Shown here one piece after another: positions 37,819 to 50,775 of a stretch of DNA of 64,000 nt (its first letter is position 1; every line of letters begins with the position of its first letter). The stretch covers positions 193,711 to 257,710 of the forward strand of contig VYZB01000383.1 in the NCBI GenBank assembly GCA_013397455.1. The letters are read 5' to 3'. The notes under the pieces are model-generated. The model had not been told where the DNA came from. It was given only the letters and a program-made list of their open reading frames with translations, and ran no database searches. The position numbers were made by a program, and so were the translations under genes. Origin of the DNA: Crotophaga sulcirostris. Lineage: Eukaryota; Chordata; Aves; Cuculiformes; Crotophagidae.

Positions 37819-40800
37819 GAGCTTCCAGGCTTGCTCTGTACTTCACTGCCAGCCCAGGGATGAGTTCAAAGGCCAAAGAGCCCTAAAATTCACTGGCTCA
37901 CTGCCAAATTTTCTACAGGGCTGCCTTGCTACTTTGTCTGTGAACTGGGAACTAAATACAACCTCTGCCTTAATGCCTGGTCACAAAAGAACATAGCATC
38001 AATATTTAAAGCAATCCAACTCCCTTGACAGAATGCAACACATTTATGTCACATTTATTGTCCAAGCAGGTGAAAGCAGCATACTTCAATGATGGTTTTA
38101 GCCATTTGTTGTCTGAAAAGTAATTCCAGATCCTTCTGCATGAAAAGCACTGCTGAATTTAAAAATTTATATTGCTCTCATCCTTCCAAAATCATTTTAT
38201 TTTCTTTCTTTTGATCTAGCAAAGAGTTTCAGAATATGTGTATAATTAACTATGCCAATCAGAAGAGCAGCAAGTCTCCAAACCAACTATTTACAGTTTA
38301 GATAGGGAAAAACATGCATTAAGTATTTCTAAATTGCATCTTGGAAGGTGAGGGGAGAAAATGAGGTGGGGTCCTCCTAACAAGCAGGACTTCCAGAAAG
38401 TTTTATATGCAGACTGATTCTAGTGAAGGCTTTAGACATCAGGCAAACAGCTTTATCTGCCTTAAAGGAGTCCATTAAATGCTCCAACCCAAACATTCTA
38501 GACAGAGTCCCCACTCAAAGAAGACACTACACAAGGCATGGGGTACCACCACAATCCAAGACCCGCCAGGCCTACAAAACTACACAGACTAACACGTGAG
38601 GCTCAGCTGTCAACAGTGCAGACAGATCACTCACTACTATCATAAGAGCATTAAAAAAACACAGGAGATTCATAGCTCTCTACTGTCTCCCCAGACTCTC
38701 CCCTTGCAGCCTCCTGGGGCATGAGCACAAATGTGCTTTCAGTGGAAACCTAGAGCTCACTGCATTAAGGAGAAAATTAGCTGTGCAAGTCAAATGAAGA
38801 GTATATGCTTCTTTTCAAGTTTCCTTTTAATCTTTTGATGCCAGATAAAAGGAAAAAAATGAGATCTGCCTCACAGGTATGCAACTGTTCCAAAATGAGC
38901 ACCCAACAACAGAGAGTCAAAACAGACAGGCACAAAGATGAAAACAATATCCATATGCAGCTTAAGTGTGCCATCCACAAACACTGAACCTGTCAGCAAG
39001 AAAGAGATTATGATTTTGTGGAAAAGATCCCCTCTTGGCCTTATCTGGGCTCAATCCCTATCTCCTTCCCTGCCAACTCTCAATCCCAAATTCAAAGGAA
39101 CCATATGCACCTCAAGTTCTTGCAAGAATCTGGACCATCCTGGAACAACCAAGTAACTGCTGATGGGCTCTTCCTAACACCTCATTCTAAGCTCTTCTAC
39201 TTGCTAGAAATAGACAACCCCCAACCTAGTATCAACCCAAGCAAATAACTTCTGTACAAGGACACCCCTTCTTGACTCAAGTCTTGACTCCAAATCAAAT
39301 CCAGTTTTGTAATATTGGTCAGTCAGCTGCTCTCCTCAGAGGCATTTATACCTATAATGGGTCTATTCAAGTCACATGAGATTCTAAATTTCCCCCAAAA
39401 TAACCAAGAGCAGAATGCAGGATGTCAAAACCACCATTGTCTGGAAAGAGAGGGAATATCCTTCTCACACCACTGATCTGGGAAGGGCAAAGGAAACAGC
39501 AAGGACAAGAGAAGAAGAAAACCAATTGAAAACAGCTTTATCTGTCTATCGTCAAGCTGCATTAAAGAACACAGCTAGCAAAGGCCATGATCTCTTTACC
39601 CTACGTTATATGCACCACCAGCAGATTTTTAGAGGCATAAGGGGTTCATTACATCAGTTAATCTGATATCCTATGTAATGCAGTTCATGAAATCCCGACC
39701 AGTTCCTTCTACATTCAAAACAATTATTTTCTGTGAATAAAGCGTTTCTTCCGAAACAGTGTTGGGGCTTAATCTGATTTAAGACCTTCAAATCGAATAA
39801 AGGCAGAAGATCAGAACTAAGAATTCTGACCAACAATTTATTGTTATAAACACTGTAAACACCACAGTAAGATACAGAAAGACACCAGCATTCTTCTCAT
39901 CTGCCAAAAAACCACCTTCCCCAAGATTCTCTTGCAATAGTTTTCAAGCGTCTGAAGCATACAGGCACCTACACACTTTCTAGTAAGGATGTGGATCTCT
40001 AGAGAGCACATGTAAGCCCATAAGCAACAGCCTCACTTCCTTCAAGTTATCTTCTATAGCTCCCTAAACAATATTCAAGTTTGATGCAGCCCAGAGATCA
40101 GGCACAAAACTGGTGCACTCCGAGCAGGCTGCAAACAACCAGAGGACTCCTGTTTTGTATCAATTCATGTGGCAGTACATAAAAAAAAAAGAGCCCATGA
40201 ATTTCCACACACACTCCCATCCCACCCCGTCTTCTATTTGTAAAAGCTTTATACAAAAAAGCAGCTTTCAGAGATGCCCCATTCACACAATGCCATGTCA
40301 CTGGCACGGGTGCCAAAATTTGATAGAAATTCACATTTAACTGACTATAAACCTTGTCCCAAAATGCTAAATCTACACATTTTTTGAACACCTCCAAGGT
40401 CAGCCTCAAAGGAACGTCTCCCAGAAAAAAATCCATAATAAACAAAATTCAAAAGTAAACTCATCTTTATTAATATGCACACAGGTAACACACACATAGA
40501 TGTTATTAAAAGCATTTCAAGAGTTAAAACTAAAAAAAAGACAGATTTTTCAAAACTACATTAACTGCAGTGTTCACCCCATCTCCAGACAGCCAGCACA
40601 TCAGCAGGCTTTAAGCAGCACATTGCAGGAGGTGGGGTCAATTTGAGTTTGAGGCTTTAACAGCAGCAGAATCTGGCTGTTAATTAGGTACCAAACTTCC
40701 CATTGTTCCAATCCTACCACACCTTTCCTGATGGAAAAAAGGCAGCTTTTAGAGCATTTTTGTTTTAGCTGTTGCTCAGCCAAGTTTGGCTGCAGAGCTG

Positions 40801-43502
40801 TTTTCTGGCTCCATTCACTTACCAGAAAGGCTGCTCTCACTCTCACAAGTGCCTCTCCAATCCCTGGAAAGCTACCCCCAGTAACACATTTCATTTCCAT
40901 CCTCCCATTCATTCACCTGCAACTACAGATAGCCATGAAGTGAACAGGAAGAAGACAAACAGACTCAAGTCATCTCCTTGACCTCCCTGAAGTCTTTCCT
41001 ACCTCACCTCCCAGCCCGATGAACACTTTCTCAAAGCCCTGCCCTCAGCCTCTTCCCTTTGCCTGTGCTTACTTCATTCCAATTAAAATCACATCAGAAA
41101 CTGTCCTGCTCTGTTCCTCTCAGATGCACACATGACAGTCACCGCTAGACATGTCCCCACAGGGACAGCAGAGTCGATCCCACCCTGATCCTAACTCGTA
41201 GCCCCATCTCTCCTCAGATCAAAAGCTCCCTTCTCCAAGCTCCCAGCTCATGCACATCTGCTCAGATTCCCCAGATGCCTTTACCCAGGCCTTTTAAACT
41301 TAAGCTTACCTTTCTGCTGTTGCACATCCTTTCCCTTCCAGCTTTCCCAAACATTCTAGCTCTGCCTCATTTTTACCACTACTGCTGTAGAGGGAATTTT
41401 CTTACTCCCGTACCTTGGCTGGGATGATCCTTCTTTTCAGATTCCCAACCCTCCCCAGCAGTTCTGCACATTGAAGCCTTCATCTCTCCACCTTTAAAGC
41501 ACTGTCACTTGGCCTGAGCTGTCAGTTCCTGCCTATCCATTCATCTGTAGTGCCAGTTTTCATCACACCATCTCCAGGTGCAAGTTTTCCAACAAGAAGC
41601 ACCATACTTTTCTCCACACATGCCCTCTTGTTTGGGAAAAGCTTCTCATTAGTTATAAACAAGCTGACTAGAACAGGAAATTCCAGAAGGAGAGGGATGA
41701 AACTGCATGGGGAGAATGGGACCTGAGCAACACAAAGAAAGAAGCAAAGCTCTTTAAAGGCAACAAGCAAGCTCAGATCTTGACAGGGACTGCAACTGGT
41801 GGAGTTTCACACAAGCAGACTTATTCACATGACTTATTCACAGTCCAGTAACGTTAAACAGAAAAGAACTTTCTAAAGATCTAAAGTAAAGAGGCAGACA
41901 GTAGACTACTAGGAAAGCCATCAATGCAGGCCTGGAAGAAAAGCTTGAGCCTAACAGACAAAAGGAAAATATAGATTCCAATCTGTGAGAGCAGGCAATT
42001 AAACCCTGTGTGCAGTTTCAGTTTTCCATACAACATCCAATCATTGCGAGAGAAATCCCATTTGGAGGCCAAAAGCAGTTCAGCTGTGCATGGAACAGCA
42101 GCATGTCAATGGCACCCTTCATTCCTCAGGATGCAACCCTCCAGTGCTCATCTGAATGTCGGAGTTAAACAGGGTACACAGCTATCTACTCCAGAGGCTT
42201 CATTTAAAAAGCTACGAGTGTAACCAAGCATCCACACCAGGATTATTCTGCTCACAGCACTCTAATTAAACAGGTCAGAACATGCAGAGATACTTCAACC
42301 AATGCTCCTCAACAGTGTAAGCTGGTGTAACAGGACCAACTCCAAGATGCCCTCCAGAACTCAGGTACACCTTTTTATTCCAGTGTGAAAGTCAGAGTTG
42401 TCTATGTTTATAAAGCTACTGCAGGCACTGCGTTCTTAACAGGTTTGGCTCCACCGGACAACTTTGGTGATGGGTGGACATCAGTAAAAGCCTGTAACAT
42501 TCAGCTTCAAACAGAACAAGTGGCATCCCCTTTACTGAAGCCCCAATAGTGAGACATGAAGTGCTCCTGAACTGTTAGCAGCAGTCATTTGTTCCACCTG
42601 ACTGCAAAAACAGTGATGCCTCCATTTGCTGTAAGATGTGCAATCAGACCCAACATGACTGTGCTACTTGATGTCAGTCAAATGGAGAATCATGACAGTA
42701 GAGGCAAAACCATTCCATTGAAAGTCAGTACAGTTCTAACAGATACACAAAAAACTAAGACAATTAGCAGAAAGAGCTGATTTCTAACACACAATTCAAA
42801 GTAAACACAGATATTACCCAAACAGTATAATTTCAAAATACACTGAGCAGAAGCAACTTCATGTTTTCCATTTGCTATTATCATTGCTATTATTATTTAT
42901 TTGCTATTATTTGCTCAATCACCAGCACACTGGCACCAACATTCCTGCCCTGGTAAGGCAGTATCACCACAACCTCTCAATGTTTCCACATCCCATAAGA
43001 GACCCTGCCAGCCTTCAGAACTTGTGCGCACGTCCTGCCTGTTGGAGCAGGGCCAGACACAAGAAGGGTACAACAGGATTGGGCTCCACCACCTAATTTT
43101 TCATTGTTCCCACAAACTTCTCCCCAGAAAGCTAATTTTGGAGACAAAAAAGCATTACTAGGCCTGAAGATTTTGCTTCTCAGACTTAATGCAGGGCCCA
43201 ATCCTACACATTCTTTCCTCTGGCTAAACTCCCAGCCACACTACAAAAAATTATCTTGCTTTCCATGCTCTGATAACCAGGACTCTTTGCTCTGGTCCTT
43301 GAATACTCAAATGTTGCTTTGTTTTAAAGTTTCATATTTGGCACAACAGCAATACCAAGTGAGGAACATAACAGGTTTTGTCTAGTTAAAAAGAGATCTG
43401 ATCTAGGAAGAAAGTAACGAACAATCTGTGGGAGGTAATGCTCACTTGAAGAAAGACAGAGACTACTCGTCTCCACTGTGTTCCACACCTTCCCTCCTGC
43501 AT

Positions 43503-43524
43503 TTAATGACATTAATGTCATTAA
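43503..43524. repeat. Perfect 22-bp palindrome
   Basis: The half-site is ttaatgacatt, followed by its exact reverse complement with no spacer. The adjoining sequence repeats the ATTAATGACAT text once more. It contains several TAAT homeodomain-type cores. Confidence 0.9.
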
Positions 43525-43860
43525 TGACATGGCCACAGAGCAGACAACACATAGGACACAGACACAGGAGGCACCTTTATACAAGTTCACACACAGCACA
43601 GTCTGACCATCAGAAACCTCCAGCTCCGAGCAAGCCAAGGAGCAGGACAAATCCAAGTGCAGTAAGCCTTGACTAGATTGTCACTGGTACCTCACATGGC
43701 TCATCCTAGAGACAGAACACACATTTTTAAGACAAATCCAAACTGCTACACTGTCATCAGTGGCATCCCAAAAGGATTTATATGGGAGTTGATTTACATG
43801 GGCATTCTGACACTGGGATAGTTACCATTTACATGCTAATATATTTTGTTAGAAATCAAG

Positions 43861-44078
43861 TCATAGAATGGTTTGGGTTGGAAGGGACCTTAAGGATCAT
43901 CCAGTTCCAATCCCCCTGCCATGGTCAGGGACACCTCCCTCAACCCAGGCTGCTCCAGGCCCCATCCAACCTGGTCTTGAATGCTTTCAGGGAGGGGGCA
44001 TCCACAGCTTCCCTGGGCAACCTGTGCCAGTGTCTCACAATCCTCAGCATGAAGAATTTCTTTCTAATGTCTAATGTA
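43861..44078 (-). mobile_element. CR1 3' fragment, CATAGAATGGTTT type
   Basis: It starts tcatagaatggtttgggttg and runs through caggctgctccaggccccat and ttccctgggcaacctgtgcc to agaatttctttctaatgtc. It is the same subfamily and orientation as 29980-30185. Confidence 0.92.
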
Positions 44079-45424
44079 AATACAAGTTTTAAGACCCTGG
44101 CAGTAAACAATGATACAGTGCATGGATCTAGATGAGCCCAAGCATCCTTGCAGTAGGAATTACCCTGTGATCCCAGGAGCTGATCCTACCACCATACAGC
44201 AAATCTTACCTTTCAGTCTCAAAACACAACCGTTGCAAAAGGAGGGCTGCCAGAGCCAGAATCACATATCTGAAACGAAAAGTATCTCTCCACTGGACAG
44301 CCTAGTCCAGTGGGATGGTCTTCCAAAAAAATACCATAGGTGCACTTCATGCTAAGAACACACTGGAAGGCTAAAAAAATAAATGTATTTTTATTATTAT
44401 ATATCAGGTATTTTTCAGTCTTATTTTTAAGGAAGAGATCATTAAACTGTTTGTCTATCATTCAAATATTTTTCCCTCTTCCCATAACTTCTAAATTCTG
44501 TAACCAATTGTAGCAAACTTCAACCTAATACGATAGAGAAAACAGAGACCCAAAGATATTATGCTCTCGCAAATATGGTAACCAAGCAAAAGAGGTCCCA
44601 TTAAAAAACAGACTTCAGCATGAGGAAAATCACAGCATTAGACACCAGCAAATCTACATAGAAAAAGCCAAAGGAAATGAGGCCTCATAAAACTTCTCTG
44701 CTTACATAATGAATTCATTAAAACTAGACAAAGTTGGAGGGAACCAGACCCTGCTGCCAGTGGAACTGTCAGTAGGTGATTTTTCATGCTGAAGTTCAAA
44801 GGGTGAGACAAGTATAGCTTTCAAAGATGACTTCAAGGAATATCCCACAAAGACGACATAGAAGAGTGTGCATACTTTAGCTGAGAAGTGAACAGGCTGC
44901 TGGTGTTGGTGGGGGGAGCCTGGGGGCTGATGAACATTTCAGCATCAAGAGGACAACAGAATTTCACTGAGCCACTTGGAGGCTAGCAGAAAAATCAAGA
45001 TGCATGTAGACCTACCACTGCAACCAATATCCAGATCAGGCAACGATGCCCAGGCAGGAGTCACCATGTCAGGGAAAATGAGGATTCTCCCCTACTCACC
45101 CTGCTACCTAATAAATACAAGTGGAGCTGGGTCACACATGCATATGAGCAACTGTTAATTCTAATCCAGAGGTAAGAAGCTCGTGATCCTCAGGCACAGG
45201 ATGAACAGTCTCTAAAGTCACTTTAGGATTTCTGAGGACAAAAACAAGTTCACTTGTTAAAATATTTGTGTTTATTCAAAGCTTTAGAGCAGTTTCAGGC
45301 AGGTTATCTTACCTGCTCTCCCATATAAAGCGCTGAAATAAACTTTCACTATGACTGCTCATAATCCTGTTAGTCTATATTGTTATTCAAAATCACCACA
45401 AGATATATCCTAAAACCTAAAATA

Positions 45425-46010
45425 TCTTGTCCTTATCTATTCCTCTCAAGAGTTTTCCAATGTTCTTGCTGTAGGCAACCATCTCACAACAAGCCTAAAT
45501 TTACTCACAGCCAGTTCATACCCGTTCGTTCTTGTGCTAACCTTGCCCTTTAGATCCAATAGTTCTTTCCCCTCCCTGATGCTCACCCCTCTGATGTATT
45601 TATAGACAGCAGTCATATCCCCTCTCAACCTTCATACTGTAAACTACACGAGCCAAACTTTCAGCCTCCTCTGGTCAGCCAGGCTCTTCAATCCCTTAAA
45701 CAACACGCTAGTCCTTCCCTGCACCTGTTCCAAGCTCAAATTCCTTCCTCGTAGATGGGCAACCAGAACTGTACAACGCCTGCCACAGAAGGGCCCAACA
45801 AGGCACTGCAAAATAGTATCAGTATGACCTTATCCCCACGGAAATAAAGCCCCAATAATCTGCCTTCTCCACCAATGCCTCAGCTGTGACCCTCAGCCTG
45901 CAGTCAAGTAACACCCCCAAGGTTTCCCGAGCAGTAGTGAACTGGGTTAGACCTCTGAATAAACCCTAGGGACAAGCACTGAAGTGCTCCAACTGAAACA
46001 CTACACCAGC
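45425..46010 (-). mobile_element. Old, long CR1-type LINE fragment
   Basis: On the minus strand this matches the widespread old amniote CR1 body. Successive blocks read 'tgatgtatttatagacagca', 'gtcatatcccctctcaacct', 'ccttccctgcacctgttcca', 'aaggcactgcaaaatagtat' and 'caagtaacacccccaaggtt'. It is strongly diverged, with no usable reading frame. The boundaries are approximate. Confidence 0.75.
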
Positions 46011-46300
46011 ATTAAAGGAATAGCTTTATCCTCTCAATTTAGTAACCACAATGGTTTCATCTGCTGTGTGCTGACCAGACTCAGTCCCACACGGCAGCCT
46101 GTTCAGCTTTGCCAATGCTGAGGCAGCCACACAACCAAGCACCCAAGAGAAAACAGCTCTAAAAACAAAGCCATAAACAACTCTCCTTCCCTGAGCCAGT
46201 CCCAGCACTGAAATCCTGTGGGCACATAACACAAAACTGGCCAGAAAGTGAGATCAGGGGCTAAAATCTGTACAAACCAGAAGATTATGCAAGGGAGACA

Positions 46301-46355
46301 TTTATGTATATATATATATATACATAAATATACATTATGTATATATATATATACA
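46301..46355. repeat. AT-rich microsatellite and palindrome
   Basis: A TA-repeat is flanked by tttatg and cataaa to give a perfect 28-bp palindrome at 46301-46328. A second TA run bounded by gta and tac follows at 46339-46354. Together they can form hairpins or cruciforms. Confidence 0.95.
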
Positions 46356-48179
46356 CATTTTTATACTCATATCTCACCATCCACTACTGGCCACCAAGAG
46401 ACGGGAAAAAAAGTCAGACAGACTTTGCATGTGCCACTGGGGAAACAAACTTCTGCTTTTTGTTTGTTGGTTGGTTTTTTTTTGCAACAAGCAGCACATC
46501 CACACTGCCTATAAAACCACCACAAAGTGTTACTACTCTACTACAGCTCTTCTCACCCCAGCTGGAAAAGGACAACCCTACCTGCTAACACTTAAAAGGT
46601 AATAATGACCGGTGGTAAGAAAAAGCCACAGGAAAACTAAATGCTGGCTTGCTATAGCAGTTAATTTTTCCCTGTCCTCAGTATGAAGGGCTGGATCTCC
46701 TATTGAATCTGATCTAGCCCAGCTGCTACCAATCCCCTGCTCTGCACCGCACCCTCCATGGCATCTCCTGCTCTGTGGATACCAAATAGGTAAGAGCTGC
46801 ACCATAATCCAATCAAATTACCACATGGAACAGTAAGTGTGGGAAAGGCAAGTCCAGCTACCAGAGCCAGAGAAAACCGACTCATCAGCTGGGCTTCGAA
46901 TTAACATCAATGCCCACAGGAAACTGGATATCCTAGAGCCAAAACTCCACTCTTTTGTATGTTTAAGGCAGGAAAACCCACCTATTAGGAGCCTGCCAGC
47001 ACAGGAGCCAAAAAATCAAGGACTGGGCACACTCTGAAAATGCAGTTCAAGCTCAATGAGTCTTCAGCTCGCCTCCTCCTGAGGAGTCCTCAGAAGCAGT
47101 TTTTGCTGAGGTATTTTTCACAATATGGGCATATGCAAGGATTGGTCTCCGCTTCGAAGTCCAGGTCTCAAGATCACTCTTCCTCCACACTCTGTTTCTC
47201 ATCTCTTTTAGGCATCAAAACTAATTTAATTCATTTTTATTAGCAATTACAGCTTCATGGTAAAGAGGTTTTCAGGGATGAAACTGCTAAATGAATGTAT
47301 ATATAACTATTGATCCTCATGAAGCCCCAGCATCCCAAAACTCACCAGCTAACAGCAGCTGCTTGGAAACCCTTTACAAGTCCCTTTTTCTTCCCCAGAT
47401 GGCAAAGTCTTTTTCCTCCGTGCATTAAATACTCAACAAAACACCCTTACCTAATTATCATATCAACCCACAACCATGCATGAAAATTATTTCTTAAATC
47501 GGGATTTCTTCCAATGAATTTCAACTGAAATAAACATGGTATAGAGAACAAATGTATGCTTATGGTGAACAACCATTCATCAGCTTAAGTAACTCTAATG
47601 GATGCCACTTTGAACTAAGCCAGCACCATCTGTTCTACCCCTCAATTAGAGAAGCAAAAAAAAAAATTATTCAATACACAGTTTAAAAAAGCCAGCTAAT
47701 TTATGTATGTAAGTTTTATTTCTTTTCAGCTCAGTGAAGCATGCTCTTGTAACACAATATTCACACACAGATCAGAATGGAAGACTGTCTTCTCTAACAC
47801 AATTAGGAGTTTTGTCAGGGGAAACAAAACTTCCCTGCAATATTTCACCATATATAAAAAATTTCTCTGTAACATTTGCCATCTATTTCATTTTAAAGGT
47901 TGTAATGTCTATGTGAATAATAAAATTAACTGGGAGCTAAACAATCCAAATCTGCAGTCCTGCACATGCAAACACACATAAAGCTCAGGACAGAGCCCTG
48001 CACAGTCCTCACCCTGATGTGCTGGTAGACCCAGTCTAGCTTGGCTTGCTGTGCCAGGAGGCCTTCCCAAGTGGAAGTGCCCTCAGCCACTGCGTCAGCA
48101 TCCATTAACCATGTCCATTCCTAACTCCTCTTCTACAGGCAAAGCCCCATCCTGCAAAATGCTGGGCACAGAGCCTCAC

Positions 48180-48387
48180 ACAGTATCACAAGGTTGGAAA
48201 GGAACTTTGAGATGAGTTCAGCCTATAACTCAACACTAACACCAACCCAGCATCTAAACCCTGGCACTGAGTGCCTCATCCCATCTCCCCTTAAACACCT
48301 CCAGGGTTGGCGACTCCACCACCTCCCTGGGCAGCGCATTCCAATGGCCAATCACCCTTTCAGGGAAGAACTTTTTCCTAATACTTT
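48180..48387 (-). mobile_element. CR1 3' end, TGATACTG-tail subfamily, copy 5
   Basis: The minus-strand tail acagtatcacaaggttggaa is followed by the ACACTAACACCAACCCAGC run, ctccagggttggcgactcca and gaagaactttttcctaatac. It is 5'-truncated about 20 bp short of copies 1 and 3. Confidence 0.9.
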
Positions 48388-50580
48388 TTCCACACAAACC
48401 AAGCTGCACTGGGGCAAAGGGATCATCCCATGCAAGGGTGAGATACTCTCCTTGGCAAGCAAGATAATGAGTCTGTTATCCAAACCCAGCCTAATTCCAA
48501 GCGCGCATGCTTTATCACTGAAGTGTTAGGAAATTTCAGCTCACACAGATGATCTCAATCTTTCTTTTAAACCCATGCTTTTTCAAATGGAGAGGAGTGC
48601 GCAGAGGAACAGACTGCAAACATAACAGCTTTTCCAACCGTGACCAAACAACTGCAGTTTAGCTCTCCAGATGGCTATTCTAGGGCAGTGATGCTTGGCC
48701 TTTCACTCTCAGAGCTGTTAGGCTAATCCATGGACGGGATCAGATGACACCAGCCACCCTGCTCTCCCTTACACCCGACAGAGCTGAGCTTCCAAACCTC
48801 CACCCCACAAACAGAAAGAAAGATAACGATAACGCAGATGCACGCACTAAAACAAGAGACTGGCCTACAACAATGCACTAAGCCTCAGCTGGATACTGAA
48901 GCAGAACTCACCACATCACTAGCCTCCAGGTAGCCAGTTTGCCCCACTCAAAGGTTTCACATCCTCTATTATATTAATTCATTGAGAAAACACATCTCAG
49001 ATGTCTGGAGGGTGTCTTGTTATGCTTACTAAAACTTATTAAACCAAATGCTATCTATAGAACACGCACATGAATGAACAGCCAGCTCAGCAGCAGGAGT
49101 TCTGGAACAGAGTCACTGTCATACAGAAGTGCCACCAGTTTGTTACTGGAGAAGGAATACCACAGTGAACACTAAGGGTGTGCTTCAACAGACAAAAGAC
49201 TGAGATGGGGGTGGAGGAGAGAGAGAACAAATTATCCTAAAAGAAATTCTGCAAACTAAGCGTGATGCTGGAACTGCAAAGTATTGCATAGCTCTGCGAT
49301 CCACATTACTTCATAAAATCCACACAAACAGCACATTTCATTATGATTTCTAGTTTGCTGTGTTTGGGTAACCTTTCCACTGAGAACCGTGGAAGCCTGT
49401 AAGAGAAAGCCAGTTATCAAGAAAAGAGAGAATAGACTCACAATGCTCTCGGAAAATTATATGTACACTGCTTGTTCATGACAGCAAACCAAGAATTCTT
49501 CATGTGTTGTGCCAGAATGGATCCTCTGTTGAGACTGCATTGGCTTTGGTGGTGGTTTATTGTTTGGGTTTTTTTATTCCTACACATCAGCTTCTACCAC
49601 AGCTGCTTGTTGACAAAAATGAAGAGGAGAAATGCAGCTGTGCAGCACACATTGACCAATAACTGCAATCTCACAAGCACTTCTCAATCAAATTTTTTGT
49701 TAAAAAAAGTTTAAATTAATCTGAGGACGTTGAGCTCCAGAGCACTTTCAACCTATGTGTGTAACCTTTCCTTCCCTTCCACAGGAAAGCACACCAGCAC
49801 AACTCCCAGTCAATTATCTTCAGGCTCAGCTCTGTAGGAACTTTAACTCTCAGACTTTTCAGGCCTTACCAGAAAGGAACAAGGTGTCCTACTACAGCTC
49901 ATACAACAGCTTAAGCATGCTATTAGACTTGTCAGTGTGCCTCATGCAGGGGCCAGGATAGGAGTTCTCCAAGCCACAGCTGAGAATCCCTCACCACTCC
50001 CACAGTACACGGGAGCAGTAGGGCTTCCTCACTAAGGAAGGGGAGATGAAGCAACATGACAGGGATAACAAGGCAGAGGAGTTCCATGTTCTACCAACTC
50101 ATTGCAACACTGTCAGATTCAACAGAACACACATACACTACCCTTCCTGAGCCAAGTGCAGTAGATCATTTGTACTTAAGTTGTCCACAGAAAACAGGAA
50201 AAAAAATTCTAGCAAGAATTAATGACAGCGAAACGTACTGCTGTTTATTGCAGTTTTATAAACTTTTTTGGCAGGAAATCATCAACATCGCTAACTATTG
50301 GGATGATCAAAGCCTGCCACCGTACACAAAGAAACCAGCATATCACGAAGTATGAACACCAATTGTAAATCCATCTGTAAAACCCCATTTACTGAATTTT
50401 TACAGCCCCGAGTCCTCAACTCGTATCTGCTACCAACTAGCAAGAAATGGGTCAAGAATGGTTGATTCAGCATAACTATCAGCTTACAGAACATCATATT
50501 AGAAAATCTACTATGTTCCTTTCACTTAGATCAAGACACAAACTTCTGACTGTAATCACATTCCATCTGACAAGTCTTAC

Positions 50581-50775
50581 CTTGTAATTGCTGGAATTTA
50601 CCCAGGAGGTGGCCAGTCCATCAACCATTTTATCCAGCATTGTCTGATCATGTTCAAGATCAGATGACTTCTGTTTATCTGAGAAATAATCTATCAGTTC
50701 CTGGCCAACCTGAAGTCTCTTCCCAACATCCTTCTGCAGCACCTGTGCTAAGCAGTACTCCATACTGGGCTCCAT
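50581..50775 (-). CDS. CLASP1: CLASP1 first coding exon (residues 1-65)
   Basis: This exon encodes the start of CLASP1 and the first HEAT-like helices of TOG1, the array that contacts tubulin or regulates the protein at microtubule plus ends. The frame begins MEPSMEYCLAQVLQKDVGKR and ends NSSNYK at the donor AAG|gtaagact. Two ATGs are in tandem (50776-50778 and 50773-50775). The second is preferred because it has A at -3 and G at +4 and gives the family's MEP start; using the first adds one Met. The 5' edge of the exon is not fixed. An acceptor-like tttctaag ends at 50781, leaving a 2-nt leader before the ATG pair. Another (atcctgccag) would start the exon at 50951 with about 170 nt of 5' UTR. 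The next coding exon is 27 kb away. Confidence 0.95.

Larger units (their letters stand above)
26091..50580. other. CLASP1: CLASP1 first coding intron, main gene-free part
   Basis: This is about 24.5 kb of AT-rich intron between the CpG island and the start-codon exon. Recognised contents are CR1 fragments at 29980, 35365, 37651, 43861, 45425 and 48180, an AT palindrome at 46301 and a palindrome at 43503. No exon or RNA gene was recognised. Some low-repeat stretches rich in homeodomain-type cores (for example 30770-30860, 31670-31830 and 38040-38330) look like possible conserved non-coding elements by eye only. Confidence 0.7.

Noticed and set aside
18421..50581. U12-type (AT-AC or ATATCCTT) introns in CLASP1, suggested by the nested U4atac gene
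   Set aside because: All six introns have gtaag/gtgag/gtacg donors and ordinary AG acceptors, so they are U2-type.
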